64,000 nt of DNA from Pseudoscleropodium purum (Eukaryota; Streptophyta; Bryopsida; Hypnales; Brachytheciaceae): positions 6,138,001-6,202,000 of the forward strand of contig OZ017803.1 of the NCBI GenBank assembly GCA_963969395.1, given 5' to 3'. Of this stretch, positions 12,693 through 24,952 are shown piece after piece (position 1 is the stretch's first letter; each line of letters opens with the position of its first letter). The position numbers and the translations under genes are program-made. The notes beneath the pieces were generated by a model. That model saw only the letters and a list, made by a program, of their open reading frames with translations, was not told where the DNA came from and did not search any database.

Positions 12693-13019
12693 GAGGATGT
12701 TACAAGGCTCAGAGAAGTCCATTTAAACACACAAACATGTATATGTTGTAATAAACACTCACTGACTATGAATGATGAAGTAAAAAGAAAATTTGAAAGG
12801 ATGCATGATGTTGGCAAGACATCAGGAATTATCTAGATTAACTAAAGTTCATTTTCCTGAGGGGTTCACATGCTCCCAAGAGGTCCATTGAAGCACACAT
12901 ACATGCATCTTTGGATATACATGAATTGTGAATACAAATCAGTACACAAGCGATGATGCATGGTGATAGGCATTAAATCTATAGATATCTACATACATTA
13001 AAGTTCATTTTCCATGTAC
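12693..13019 (+). repeat. Two-copy tandem repeat, about 165 bp
   Basis: Shared segments GAG(G/A)..., AGTCCATT(T/G)AA(A/G)CACACA.ACATG and TTAAAGTTCATTTTCC recur with an offset of about 165 bp. The copies are clearly diverged. No function is evident. Confidence 0.55.
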
Positions 13020-13555
13020 ATGAAACTATCATGATAAGAATAGGGACAACGAAGATTACAACAGAACAATGTCATTGACAGTGCAATAAAAGGAATGAAC
13101 AAAAAATTCTTATGTGAATTGATAAAATAAAGGCTTCCCACATATAACAACTTCCAAAACAGTCATTGTCTACTAACTGAACTAGAAGACATAGAAAGCC
13201 ATTTACCAAGGAAATGGACGTTGCTGTTGTCAAGCCAAACAGAAGAATGCGTCAGGAATAATCTCAACAGTCATGCCGCTATTGCATCGAATACAAGAGA
13301 GCATGAGGACAACTCTTGCTAGCTGTACTGTTGCCATACTGGATAGAAGAAATCATCGAGAGAAATCTTGATGGCCGTGTTGGACCGTGACAGGTTATTC
13401 GATTAGGGGTCTACATCATTTGACCTTTTCAAAGTTGCTTGGGCAGCCTCTCTACATTTCTTAGGAATAGTACGTTGTCGTGTAGAGAGGAGCGCGCTTT
13501 AGGAACACACGGGGTGTTTGGCTGCAACTGTTTGTTGTATACTCGGTGTCTTTTT

Positions 13556-14011
13556 CAATCTTCAGTCTTCAGTCTTCAGTCTTCAAATGGTGCCCATTGG
13601 CCTATCCTGTGGAGGCTTTAGATAGGTATAAGGATCAAAGAAGGGATAAGAAACCACGGGATACAGGACGGGTAAAACGGGACAGTAGACACGAGCTACC
13701 GTCCGAATGATGGGATCCTAAACCTCAAATTCACAATCTGCTGGCCAAAATTCCAGACCGTGAGAACAAGCAAGTTTCGACCATGTGGGCCATTAACCCC
13801 ACTTCGTCACCACGACAATAAATGGGGTTGAGTCTTGGTTTTACCCAGACTGCTCGCAACCAGAGTTACATAGCAAAAGGAAATAAGAGACAACGAGCCT
13901 CCAAATCAGGCTAGGAATAACAAAGCCACATCTCACACATACATATAAAAAAAACCCAAAACATTCCTCTTCAAGTCTTCAATCTTCAAGTCTTCAATCT
14001 TCAAGTCTTCA
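13556..14011 (+). repeat. CTTCAATCTTCAAGT-type minisatellite patches
   Basis: Short tandem runs of TTCAGTCTTCAGTC at 13556-13585 and TCTTCAAGTCTTCAATC at about 13969-14011. These two patches share a 7- to 15-nt pyrimidine-rich unit and bracket an ungenic stretch. Confidence 0.75.
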
Positions 14012-14059
14012 TGTTTTGATAAAAACAATGAGAAATCTTCAAAGCCGTACCCTAGAGTA

Positions 14060-14960
14060 GCTGCAACCTTTTATCTAGTGCCACAGATGGCTCACAACTC
14101 CAAATGCTAAGCGCAATAGCATTTTGGAAAGCTAACCCAGTAACCTAACACCTCTCCAAATTTAACTTTATTCTAAACTACTGTCCAAATGTTATAGGCA
14201 AACAAAGTGACCGCTCTTCTCCTCCTTGCCAACCAACCACTGCCTCTTCAAACTTCTTATAACTTTTGATTTACAAACCCTGAACACAAGTGTAATAGCA
14301 ATTTGGAAAGCTAACACATCCGTCTACAGCATGTGAAAATTTCACTAAGAACTAAACCTCTGTCCATAAGTTACAGCCCAACAAAGTCTCGGTCTCCTAT
14401 TTTGAGAATCCACTCAACCTCTAAACTTCTACACTCTATAATTTCTTCAATAAAACTCCAAATAGCTCGTGTGATAGCTATTTAGAGAGATAAATAAACA
14501 AACTAACACTCATAAAATTTTCAAAAGAAATCCTTATACTGACCAAAGGTTATGGCCCTTCAAAGTTTCGACCTTGCTCTTCACAAGTGGCAACCAACCT
14601 CCAAGTCATCACACCTCCATAACTTCTTCCTCCAAACTTCAAATCTTAAGTTTAATCACTTTTTGGGAAGCTAAGATTAAGATGAACACGCTTCCAAAGT
14701 CCTTTTTTCAACTTGATGGATTGAATGTCAGCTATGGCTTGACAAAGTCTCAGCCTTTCTTCATGAAAGGCACTAAAACTCCTCAAATTCAAACGCTTAT
14801 AACTTTTTCATCCTAACTCCAAATCAAACTTGCAAACTCATTTTGGAAAGGCAATTTCATAAGGAACAATCTCACCAAATTTCATTACCAAAGGCTTTAT
14901 ACAATGGGAGATATCACTCCTCGAAGTCTCGGATTTTCTTTCACACTTAAGTTTCTCTAT
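14060..14960 (+). repeat. Degenerate satellite, five units of about 180 bp
   Basis: Two markers recur with near-constant spacing. The CAAAGTCTCG-like marker starts at 14203, 14382, 14561, 14743 and 14922 (steps 179, 179, 182, 179). The TTTTGGAAAGCTAA-like marker lies at about 14121, 14301, 14480, 14661 and 14841. Units also share CATAACTTCTTC and AACTCCAAAT. Related sequence occurs at 60780-61320. Tandem blocks with an ATAACTTTTGCAT-CCAAAT theme are, from memory, common in large plant Gypsy elements; that link is inference. Confidence 0.8.
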
Positions 14961-15258
14961 TCCCTCCTACACACACTAACTAAGCATCTTTTCCCTCTTC
15001 TCCTCCCTATCTCAAGTGAGGGGTGGGGGCACATCAGCCCATGCCCCTACCAAGACCCCACCTAAGATGCCAAACTAAATCCCCATTCACATTCTCCCTT
15101 TACTCTAAAACCCTAGCTAACTTTTAATCATTAACTTCTCATTAAACGTTTATAATCACACACTGTGATTTTAATAAAATATTCAAAGTATAAAATTAGT
15201 AACTAATATTTAATAAATGCTCACTAGAGATAAAAAAACTAGAGTTCCAATCACAGCT
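14960..15258. other. Short intergenic stretch, nothing recognised
   Basis: Follows the 180-bp satellite. It is pyrimidine-rich at first, then AT-rich. No gene or clear repeat is seen. Confidence 0.4.
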
Positions 15259-15747
15259 TCATTTCATCTGCAAAAAATTGAGAATGCGTTTGATGGTGGC
15301 AGCAATGTAATTTGTACGCTCAGACTTCATCAATGGGTTGATTGGACCTTCCAACCAACGTTGGTGGCCACGACTACCCTCCACCAGCAGAACCATACAA
15401 TAATAATGATCGATGTTTTTGCCCTTATAACTCGCTTCAAAAGTCATTTCCCGAGTGCCTGGCTCAACACACCCAACTTGGAGTAAGATTACCAAAACAC
15501 GAGCATTGGTATCAAGATTACCGTGCCATCGCTGCTCCACGCGAGGTTGCTTCGACGGTTTAGAAGGCCCAGCTTCATCTCGAGGATGCCTAAGTGACAA
15601 TGCAAGATCCCGTTCCAAAAGGGGTTGATCTGGTAGCTGTGACAATAAAAGCTCAAATTCAGCCTCTGGTTGAAGCTCTTCATCTTGAGATTCAGAAAAA
15701 ACCCTCCAGTTCGACATTCTAACTCTAAAGTAGAAAACAAAGTTCAC
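15259..15747 (-). CDS. Unidentified 162-codon ORF, probably transposon-associated
   Basis: One of the longest non-repetitive open frames in the window. The N-terminal third is acidic and rich in Leu/Gln/Glu (…ELQPEAEFELLLSQLPDQPL…), followed by a basic Pro/Ser/Lys stretch and then a segment containing ASYKGKNIDHYYCMV. I do not recognise a domain. It lies on the same strand and just downstream of the DUF7869-type pseudogene, so it may be a second gene of the same mobile element, an inner fragment of another transposase, or chance. Its internal ATG at 15717 (MSNWRVF) is an alternative start. It has no stop over its length, unlike the neighbouring pseudogenes. Confidence 0.3.
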   Translation of the reverse strand: MNFVFYFRVRMSNWRVFSESQDEELQPEAEFELLLSQLPDQPLLERDLALSLRHPRDEAGPSKPSKQPRVEQRWHGNLDTNARVLVILLQVGCVEPGTREMTFEASYKGKNIDHYYCMVLLVEGSRGHQRWLEGPINPLMKSERTNYIAATIKRILNFLQMK

Positions 15748-17699
15748 TACTTGAATGTAATGAAATTCTAAGGCAAACTACCTTCTTAAATAGATGTCAG
15801 AGCGGCGTCACCTTGAAGCTACTCAATATAACATATTATAATATGTTTTTACCTAATATACAAATCTACAACAGGACAACGTGATTTTGGGTTAACTTTC
15901 CTAGATCAATTTATATATAGAATACAACTCACATCCACCCAAGTAGGAGGCATGTTCTCAACAACCCATTTTCCATACCAATAATTCCAATACATAAATT
16001 CTAGCGTACTTTTGGAGTTGTTTGGTCTTCAATATTGGAGCGTAAACATCTCGTTATTCTCATGCCCTACTTCAGTGCACACCTCCGACAATGCTCTTCC
16101 TTACCTGACAGTACACATAGAGGGGTCTTCAAGTCTAAGTAGAACCCACGAACCCGGGCAGATATCAACCCAAGGATTGAAGCTTTTCCTTGGAGCCTCA
16201 TTTGTGGGTCCGCAGTAAGGTTCCAATTCTTCTTCTTCAAGAATCATGTTGACAGGATTGATTGTCAGCCCTCTAATCAAATTTAGGCCAAAAACCTTCA
16301 ACCAATTTGAAAGGATAGTCGGGAAGGGGTTCCTTCAGCTCATGCAATACACGTTTCTAATACTCGACATATGGAGCAAAGGTGGTTGCAAATCCTTCGC
16401 TTTTGGACATCTTGTTTTCCTAGTACTCCAGATACTTTTCAATTCCTAATAGAATGAAACCCTTGGTCAAAGTTGCTTTCCGTCTTGCTTCCATTGCCTT
16501 CTCTTGATTTCCCGTGGCTTTAGGAACTTTGTTGCCCACATAGGCTTCAAAGCAATAGGTTTAGGGCAACCACTATGAATCAATTGCTAACTTCTTATAC
16601 TTCATGACAAGGACTCCATTACTATCCACATAGAAGCAGAAGAGGTGCATTTCCCCCTAACCTATTAGTTTTGCCATGCCATTGCACAAGTAACCCTTGA
16701 GAAATAATTTAAAATCTGCCACTTTTTGGATGAATTCTAGCATGAATGACAATTCTTGTGACTCCATGAAAGCCTTCATAAGATCCGCAACAACAAATGT
16801 ATTCTTGTTCATTAAAGCCTCCAAGAGGTAGTTGAAATACACATCAATGTCCTCGTGCGTATGTTCAACTAGTAGAAAACCCACTTGAATTTCCTTAAAG
16901 ACTCCTCGTGCAGTAAGAAAAGACAAGAATGCCATGAGATACTGGTTCTTATTATCTTTGGCAGAGTTGTCAAGCTACAGATAGAGATCCTTAGGAAAAG
17001 GACGAGATCCATGTCAAGATTCTTCATGAATCAATTTCAAGGCATTCATACACCTCAATTGCCCTCTTAGTAGCGCATCAAACATTACATTCATAGGTGG
17101 ATAGGGGATGAGGTCGCTTGTCTCCTGAATTGGTGGACCTTTTAGTCACCGAAACAATCTAGCCAACAATGAAATTGAAAAGTTGGAGTTGCTCGGCCAA
17201 CACGTTGCTCTATAATGGGCATATGCATTGTTACCATGACCATGAACTACCAATCCAGTGACACTCATGGGAAGCTGATCCAAACCTTGTGTGGCCTTCG
17301 TCGTCACTTGCATTTTTAGAAGAATAATCTTTGATGTATCCATCTTGTCATGAATAATGCATAATATCTCGTAAGGGTTCCTTTTGGACTCCTCAAACCA
17401 CGAGGCATACAGACGACAGTACAACGCTTGATGATTAAGATGTTTAGTTTGTTGCTTTACAAACTCCACAAAGGTTGAACTTCTTTTAGGTGATTTTAGG
17501 ATGAATTATTGTAGTTCATCGCACTTGGTATACTTTGCGAAAGAACTTCCAACAAGTTTGATGGAGACATTATTAAAGTGTTCTTTCTTTATTCTACTAA
17601 TGGTGGATTGGCTAATGGTAGGAAGGCCATAGTCTACATTCAACTGCACGTTAGACAAAAGAAATTGTTAGCATTGACGTCAATGATAGTATGAGAACA

Positions 17700-18050
17700 G
17701 AAACACTAGATACAACAATCATGAGAGTAATAGACTAGACAAGTGACTTCACAAAAGGACATCGGGATTAGTCTTGATAAGAGGAAAGGGTCAACCTCGA
17801 CGATAATGACAATATAAAAATAAAAAAACAAGATACAACAATCACAAGAATATTAGTGCAAAGAATTGACATCTCACAAAAAACATTGGGGTTTGTCCTG
17901 ATAAGTGGAAAGTGTCAGCCTTGACGGCAATGACAAAATAAAAATGACAACAACAGATATCGCAATCACAAGAGTAGTAATGGAAACAAGTGAATTTGCA
18001 AAAAACAACAAGATTTGTCTCGATACGAGGATAAATGAATTGTCGCTTTA
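17700..18050 (+). repeat. Three-unit tandem repeat, about 122 bp
   Basis: Marker sequences CATCGGGATTAGTCTTGATAAG (near 17760), CATTGGGGTTTGTCCTGATAAG (near 17883) and CAAGATTTGTCTCGATA (near 18007) recur about 122 bp apart, each followed by GGAAAG.GTCA-like sequence in the first two units. The marker is a variant of the quasi-palindrome found across 20-34 kb. The repeat lies between coding blocks of the DUF7869-type pseudogene, perhaps in an intron. Confidence 0.7.
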
Positions 18051-18499
18051 ATATAGAAAAGGGAGAATTCTAGCAAAGAGGATAAATGAAGTCTACTTTG
18101 TATAGAGAACCCAATTAGGAAATCTCCTGTTGAAATGTATGTTCGAGAAATGAAGATATTAAAAAGACAAAAGTAATTATAGATTCATTGAACTACCTCA
18201 TTAGCATCTCCATGAATATGCTTCCAGTTGTTCCCAACAGGTAAGAACTTTAGTGTGTCCACTCTCCCATTTCCAATGCCCTGCATTTGGTAGGGCATTT
18301 GGTTAGCAATGTTGTCAATGATGGCTTTTATAATACCAGTGACATGTATAGTTCGTAGGCAAGGGCATTTAATTCCTTTATTTCTATGCGTTGTAGAAAC
18401 AACGCCTTCCTTGTATTTGTCTATGTAACTGTAGTAGGTCGACTTCGGGATTCCGTGAATAATGTACCATGTTGTACCACAAATTTCCACTCCCTTCAA

Positions 18500-18788
18500 C
18501 AGGGTTGTCAGGACGTTCGGACGCGGACGCTGTGTCCGCAGCGTCAGCTGACATTCGTGTCCTGGCGGACGCAGCGTCCGCCTGTCCGTCCGTTCGCCCG
18601 ATTTCAGCTGTCCGATTGACGCGCGGACTGATCTGGTCCGCACGATCTGGGTGTCCGCCTCAGGCCGTCCGCCCCGCCCATCCGCTTTCCGACGACAATC
18701 GAGACGCTGCGTCCGCTAGTGTCTGTGCGTCCAGACGTCCGGAAAACGGACGCTATTTTGGGGCGGACGTTGACATTCGTCAACCCTG
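18500..18788 (+). mobile_element. GC-rich hAT-type MITE, copy 1
   Basis: Begins CAGGGTTGTCA and ends TCGTCAACCCTG, so the ends are short inverted repeats. It is flanked by a perfect 8-bp target duplication CCCTTCAA (18492-18499 and 18789-18796). An 8-bp duplication and a CAGGG terminus are hallmarks of hAT superfamily elements. The inside is packed with GTCCGC/CGGACG units and is far more GC- and CpG-rich than its surroundings. It encodes no transposase; open frames crossing it are compositional artefacts. It is inserted in the DUF7869-type pseudogene. Copies 2 and 3 are at 32492 and 43719. Confidence 0.92.
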
Positions 18789-18959
18789 CCCTTCAACGTA
18801 ATATACTTCTACTTCCTTGTCCACCAACAACGATTCCATATTCTCAATACTCCTCACAAGACTTCAAAAAATATCTTTGCCTGATCTTCAACAACTTGTC
18901 CCCAGGAAAAAATTGGCAACAATTATGGTTGCAGCACTTTTCAGAACTGACCTTCTGAA

Positions 18960-20048
18960 TTTCAGAGTTCGTATTTTTTTGTTCAAACTATGTCTCTTTT
19001 TGACAAACAGAAGGCCGACAAAGAGTGAAGCAATAGGGTGCCTTCTCTCTTCCGTCCAGATATGCTAGAAGATCATATACATCAAGGAAAGCGGCGAAGT
19101 GCTCTATAGTAACCTTCAAACACCAGCCACCAAGAAACCAACAATTTGAAAAGGGCCACCTAGCATAGGACATAATTGCGTCTTGATTACCCATAAAAAC
19201 GTCAAGGATTGTTACACCTACGTGTTCCTCACTGAGGGTAAAATGTTGAAAATAATCATTCGCCCGCCAACAACTAATTCACTCGGATGACAAAAGCACA
19301 CCTTTGGAATCGAGTTGATGAACCTCTAGGCCAATCCAATCCTCCTGCCAAATAAATGGACTTCCATCCACATGGGGATCCGCACTCCCTTTGACAATAT
19401 CCGTGACCCCTCCATAGCCTTGTTCAGTTCAAGGCATCCAATAATGTTCAAACACCTCTTTGACAAGGAGTGATCCTTGAACGCTAAGCTTTAGGAACTA
19501 TCAATGAAGGTTATAGAAGAACGAATATCTAAGGTTTGATTGTGATTGGCACACCAAGCCATTCCCCTTGTGGTCGAGCCTCCACAATAGACCCCACTCC
19601 AACTTTGCCAAATTCCAAGAGGTGAAGCCTAACTACGTCACCATTACTAAAGAATGCACTCCGTATAGAAGATTCTTGAGAGTCTACCTCCATAGTGGAT
19701 TCGCCAACGTATGGGATAATGGTGTTATGAAAGGACTTAGAATAGGAATCTATGGTGTCAAACCCACTACCTACAGGAAGCATCTAGTAGTATGTTGTGG
19801 TAAAATGTGAATCTGAAAGCGAATTTGAGAAGTCCACCATAAGAATATAAGCTAGTGTATAAGATTACATTTCATTTTTGCGGTGACAAAAATGAGAAGT
19901 AAGGACATCTACTATACCACTATTAGAGCAAAAAACATTGATAAAAAGTGAAGTGAAAGGGTCAGTCCTTGAATAGCCATTTTTCAATAATTGGATGCAA
20001 TGCTACAGACGGATAAATGTCTGTTGGAACAAAAATGTGGAAATGAAT
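18960..20048. other. Degenerate DNA, no gene recognised
   Basis: Open frames of 60-84 codons occur on both strands (for example 19529-19783 minus and 18988-19194 minus). They show no recognisable domain, though their minus orientation would suit an upstream part of the DUF7869-type element. Confidence 0.35.
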
Positions 20049-20650
20049 CACTATTGGGATCTCTCCTATGGAAAAAAATACAAACTCTACAAGATGGCAT
20101 CAGGAGTACTCTCGCTATGGGTTATATAGTATTCATTAAGTAAAGGCATCGAGAGTCTTCCCCATCTAGGTAATGTAGCATTCATTAGGTAAAGGCACCG
20201 GGAATACTCCCAATGTAGGTTCTGAAGTATACATGAAGTAAAGGCATCGAGAGTCTTTCCCATCTAGGTAATGTAGCATTCATTAGGTAAAGGCACCAGG
20301 AATACTCCCAATGTAGGTTCTGAAGTATACATGAAGTAAAGGCATCAAGAGTACTTCTGACCAAGGTAATGCATCATTCAATAAGTAAAGGCATCGGGAG
20401 TACTCTCGATGTAGGTTGTCTGTTGTTTTCATGAAGGAAAGGCATCATGAGTGCTCTTGATGTAGGTTTGGAGGGAACTTGATTTATAGCCATAGGCAAT
20501 ATTCTCCATGTAGGTTATGCAGTATTCGTGTAGCAATGGCATTGGGAGTTTTCTTGATAATGGTTTAGAGATATTCCTCAATTAAGGCATTGATAAAACT
20601 CTTGATAGTTATGCCTAGAAGATCTAGCCATCGAGAAAGCACCTGATGGC
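20049..20650 (+). repeat. 49-bp tandem array carrying a quasi-palindrome in every unit
   Basis: About 13 units. The 20-bp core starts at 20098, 20147, 20196, 20245, 20294, 20343, 20392, 20443, 20491, 20540, 20588 and 20629, with a weaker unit near 20049; the steps are mostly exactly 49. Core examples are CATCGGGAGTACTCTCGATG (20392), CACCGGGAATACTCCCAATG (20196) and CATCATGAGTGCTCTTGATG (20443). The linker resembles TAGGTTATGTAGTATTCATTAAGTAAAGG. Adjacent units alternate, as in CATCGAGAGTCTTTCCCATC, giving a partial 98-bp higher-order period. No protein is encoded. Confidence 0.92.
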
Positions 20651-23600
20651 AACATAAAATTTTTCAAAAGGTTTCTTGATCATCTTCACACCGATAAGTC
20701 TTCGAATTCAGGTTCAAGAGGGTGTATTAAGTAGAGGAACTGCAAATACTTCTGATGGATCACTCACAAGGTTCATACCATTGGGACAATTCCCAATGAG
20801 TCTTTTGGACTACACATACTAACAATGCATGAATACTCATAGTATATGGCCATATATTCTACAAGTAGAAGACCACTGTACCACTGCATCCGACAAGTCG
20901 TGGCGCAATGAGCTACTTGAATCTCTACAAAAGGGAATAACTTTGGAAATGGCCACTACAGCCTCGGATAAAGAATAAGGTTTTCTCTTGGAAACTTAGC
21001 ACAAGCATGGAAATGGTTATAGTTGGTACTAGCTTAGTAGTATGTAGGACATTCACAAATGACCGACTACCAAACATGTGCTATGCGACTTATAGAGGTT
21101 CCTATCGTAGTTCCAAAACTTAAGAAGCAAAGGCCAATTGGATGTCGATCACAGAAGGTGACCTTCTTCTCCATGTGCAATAGTATGCTGAACTGCACTA
21201 CCATTACTCACCTACATAGTTAATAATCTAAGAAGAACCTAAATTGAAGTCACTATGGAATTCAACATCTTCCAATTTGGACAACTCATACCTGCAAAGG
21301 AATTCAACAATGATACGGAACTCCAATCGCCTCCAACCATACACACTTGCACTGTCATGGCTCCAAATCTTCATGTGCATGAAAAAAAAGAGTGCTCTGT
21401 CGAGGCATTGGCTAAATTCGGTAGAATCAAGAAGGTTTTTTTTCCGCCCAAGTTTAGACAAGGTGGGTGAGTCTAACATGTGGACTTTCACATTGGTCTT
21501 CATAGACATGCCTCTGTTGTAAGCACAAATGCGGTCTTGCTTGGGAATGTTGACTGCATCTCTAGATTGTCATGCATGTAGTGTTTCGAATGCGCGTGTG
21601 AATTAACCACCTCGAAGTTTAAGCCAAGTCGATGCTCTGATGGGGGTACATGCTGCATTTGAATTCAAATCCAATTGAAATTCTTTCTAGTACCATGCAT
21701 TCATTGATTCAATCCACTGTCCGCTCTTCAAAACATCTCGGCATTTCTTGGATTTAGGATCCAACCATTGACATTCCAACCTACATTCCCGTTTCCATTA
21801 CTACAATTAATTTATTACTACGTCATTACAATGTGATTGGTCAATCTTCAAGGTTTAGGATTTAGGCACTTAAGCACTTACTTTCCTAGTTTGTGCTTAC
21901 TAGGTTGATTAATTAGCTTATTTGTAATAATCAGATGTGATCCATAATTATTATTCAGTAGAGGTTATTGATTGTTAAATTAACAATCGTATTAATATTA
22001 ATACAAATTACATTAACATTAATAATATTAATAATTATGGAAATATTAATAAGTGAAGGGCATTTTTTAGTATATCATGGAAAAAATATCATGAAAATAT
22101 CATGATCAAAATAATGGCTTTTTTTGGTACATCCTGAGCTAATTAGGCACTTATCTACTCTTTTCTGCAAAATATTTCATATTCCAAGTCATCCTTTGAT
22201 GTAAAGCATATTTTTATCAACTTTAAGCTTGCTTTAGTGCCGAGTTAATGTAACATTCAGTACTAGCAAAGATTGCTTAAATTATCTTAATCACGTTTAT
22301 AACTTGTGTTGGTACAGTTAAACATCAAGTCATATATCCTATCAAATAGTGCAGTATTAGTGTCATATGAATAGTCTATGCAATCGTAAATGTTTGGTAG
22401 CAATAGACTTAACAAAAGAAATATTTGTAGAAGATAACAATCTCAACTAAGTAATAAAGTAGAATATATCCATGTCTTAGAGTCTTATATATACCATTGC
22501 AAAATGGAAAGCATCTAATGCATAGAACATCCTTGAAAGCTAAGAAGTTTGAGGATTTTGGCATTTGTCTTTAATCCAAGATTTCTCCAAGAGGTTTGGG
22601 GCCTCACCTGTGCCCATCCCAAAAACTAGACAAAAAATGCAAGGTTAGTAAGGATACAATAGGTGTTTTAAACCTACAAATGCGTGTTATTACCTTCACT
22701 TAAAAAAATCAACGATCAATCATGCATGCAAAAGAATCATCAAAATAAGACAAAAGAACCTATGAAGCATTGGATTGGGAAGAAGCCACTAGGACAGCCA
22801 CAACAATTCCAGAAGCAAAGCAAGTTTGTAGTAACTTGACTGAGAGCAAAAAGTTTAAGAAACTATAAGTAGTACTATAGCTGTATTTTGCATCTAACAA
22901 CTAGTTTTGGTGCGACTTGTATTCAATGTTCAGTCTATACTTGTGACTGTAGAATATATGAAAGTTCCTATGTATGGTAGTAACTGCAAAGGTGGAGTTA
23001 TTTTCCCTCCAGTATGAGTACCTCCATATGATTTGAATTCAAAGAATATGGGTATGTCATCCACCTTTCACTTGCGTAGAGTATCCAAATCTACGTAAGA
23101 GATTGGGTATAAATGAATACTATTAATTGCCACAAAGGCTAAGTATTCATTTTCTGAATGAACAACATATATGTTTTGATTACTAGTTAGTCAACTAGGT
23201 CACTAATTGGTAGTATTAGTAGTTTATTAAATATGGTGAACTCATCCAGTACATATGGCTACAAGTATAACTATGAACTTATTTATTTTATTTTATCATA
23301 TGTCATATAGTCATAATAAGTATTACTAGTTTGAAGTATTGACGGTATTCTCAAAGATTATGATCGTTAGTTATGGTAAAGAACATATCAAATTAAGCTT
23401 ATATCTCTTTATATTTGAAAATTTCAGAGATTTGAAGAAATTTTGAAATTAAAAAAAAATGTGTAAGCTTGTTTGTCACTGAATACTACTAGAGTGCTTT
23501 TTAGACCGTTTCATTTGCTAAGCAACCTTCTGTTTACTGAACAAGAAGGGTAGATATGATTCTTATTGAATTTATATGAGAATGAAAAACTAAAAACCAT

Positions 23601-24952
23601 CCCAAACTATAAGGCTTCAATCAACCACAAATAATATTAGGGATAATAGATCCATAACATTAATATTCTCATTGCTATTGCCAGATTCTAATATTAGTTT
23701 CTTACGCATGTATCATGAAACTGATACTTAAAGAGGAAGTCTAGAAAAAATCTTGTCTTGGAACATCTCTTATTCAAGGGCAACATTCTAATCATCACTT
23801 AGCTTGCTGTATTTAGTATGAAAGACTTGGCTAGTTTTTGTCTCAATCAAAGTAGTGAAAATTTTGTTTTTCATCCAACTACTCATTTCTTGCTATAATA
23901 GTTTCATACCCTATTTTTTTCCTTGAGACATTAAGAATCACAAGGTCATATTGTATTGTAACTTTTAGCAAGTAAGATTGCAAACAAGCTCTAACCAACC
24001 ATAAACTCTATTTGTTTTATAAGAAAAACTTACAAACATAACCTCTATTTATTCCTTTGAGTCAAAATAGAGTCAAGAGTGTGTGTAAGGAATGATTGCA
24101 AGATGTAAACCATATTCTATTTTTTCCAAAAAGAACATATGCCACATGTTTTCTTGGTATAAGTATACCAAAGCAAATATGAGTATTTGGGCTAGTAATA
24201 TCACGTTTGTAAATCCACTAGTAATGCAAAGTACTATGCAAAATCTTCATGAGATGGAAGTGTTTGGCTTTGCCACATGACTGTAAAAATTGCTCCAAGA
24301 AGTTGTGACCCTCACTTGTGCTCATCCCAAGAACAAAACAAGCCAATGTCAAGTTAGTGAGGTGCACGAGGTGTCTTCAAGTCACAAAGCATGCTATAGC
24401 CTTTACAAGGAACAATTTACATAAACATGGCAAAAGAAAACCAAATAAAACATTCTATATTTGTAACATCTGTGAACTTGATTTCCACTAGGACAGTGTC
24501 ACGCAACCATGACGTTTCTTTCTTTCAAAGTCACCCCAAAGTACACGCTTTGGATCAAGGTCCCAAATTAGTTCTTCAAACAAAACTATTCTACTTACTC
24601 CGCAGCTTACACATTGGCTCAAGGTCCCAATCAGTTCTCAAGAAGACTCTTTTTGTAATACTCAGATTAGTTACAACACTTGTTCTAATAAGACATGAAT
24701 CGAGGGTAAGCTATTTTCATCAAAGTGAATAGTGTACGGAGCTGGGCCTAGCAAGCTCACTAAATAGTGCAAAGAGCTTTAGCCTCGGAGTTGAGAAAGT
24801 ATTAGACCCTGTTCATGACTTTCATTACTGTTGAATGAATAACTCATTCCAAATTATACAATGGTACTATGGCGGCAATTCTTCAATATTGTCCCTTAAC
24901 CAACTTGGCCGTCACTGCAAATTTGGTGCACAGCAAAGGCTTCAGAGCCCAG
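20651..24952. other. Long intergenic stretch without a recognisable gene
   Basis: Only short open frames occur. The ORFs at 21228-21522 overlap on opposite strands and show no domain. Weak copies of the quasi-palindrome occur near 20745-20800 (for example CATTGGGACAATTCCCAATG at about 20779). The section 21900-24400 is AT-rich and seems free of structured repeats. A GAGGTTTGGGGCCTCACCTGTG-like stretch near 22590 resembles GAAGTTGTGACCCTCACTTGTG near 24300, so part of it is an old duplication. Confidence 0.45.

Larger units (their letters stand above)
16000..18960 (-). pseudogene. DUF7869-type mobile-element gene, decayed and interrupted by a MITE
   Basis: In minus-strand order: a Cys/His cluster (CCNHNCC followed by QFFPGDK, about 18936-18830); VEICGTTWYIIHGIPKSTYY (about 18490-18430); NPYEILCIIHDKMD (about 17380-17330); DLYL-stop-LDNSAKDNKNQYLM (about 17000-16930); FLLVEHTHEDIDVYF (about 16880-16830); FCFYVDSNGVL (about 16640); and PRKSFNPWVDICPGSW (about 16190-16140). 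The IIHDKMD, LDNxxxxNKN and HTHEDID signatures in this order match the plant family I know as DUF7869 proteins, whose copies are usually transposon-derived; the family number is from memory. Stops (including a TAG at a Gln position and a TGA at an Arg position) and frame changes break it. A 289-bp MITE sits inside it at 18500-18788, and a 122-bp tandem repeat fills the gap at 17.7-18.05 kb. Its biochemical function is unknown. Confidence 0.7.

Noticed and set aside
18386..18801. ORFs across the GC-rich element at 18.5 kb, and similar ones at 32.4-32.7 and 43.6-44.0 kb
   Set aside because: Repeating GTCCG units lack stops in several frames on both strands. Composition and terminal repeats identify MITEs, not genes.
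20049..20650. CRISPR-like array of regularly spaced palindromic repeats
   Set aside because: Repeats and linkers are both diverged and homologous from unit to unit, so there are no unique spacers, and the setting is plant nuclear DNA. It is a tandem repeat.
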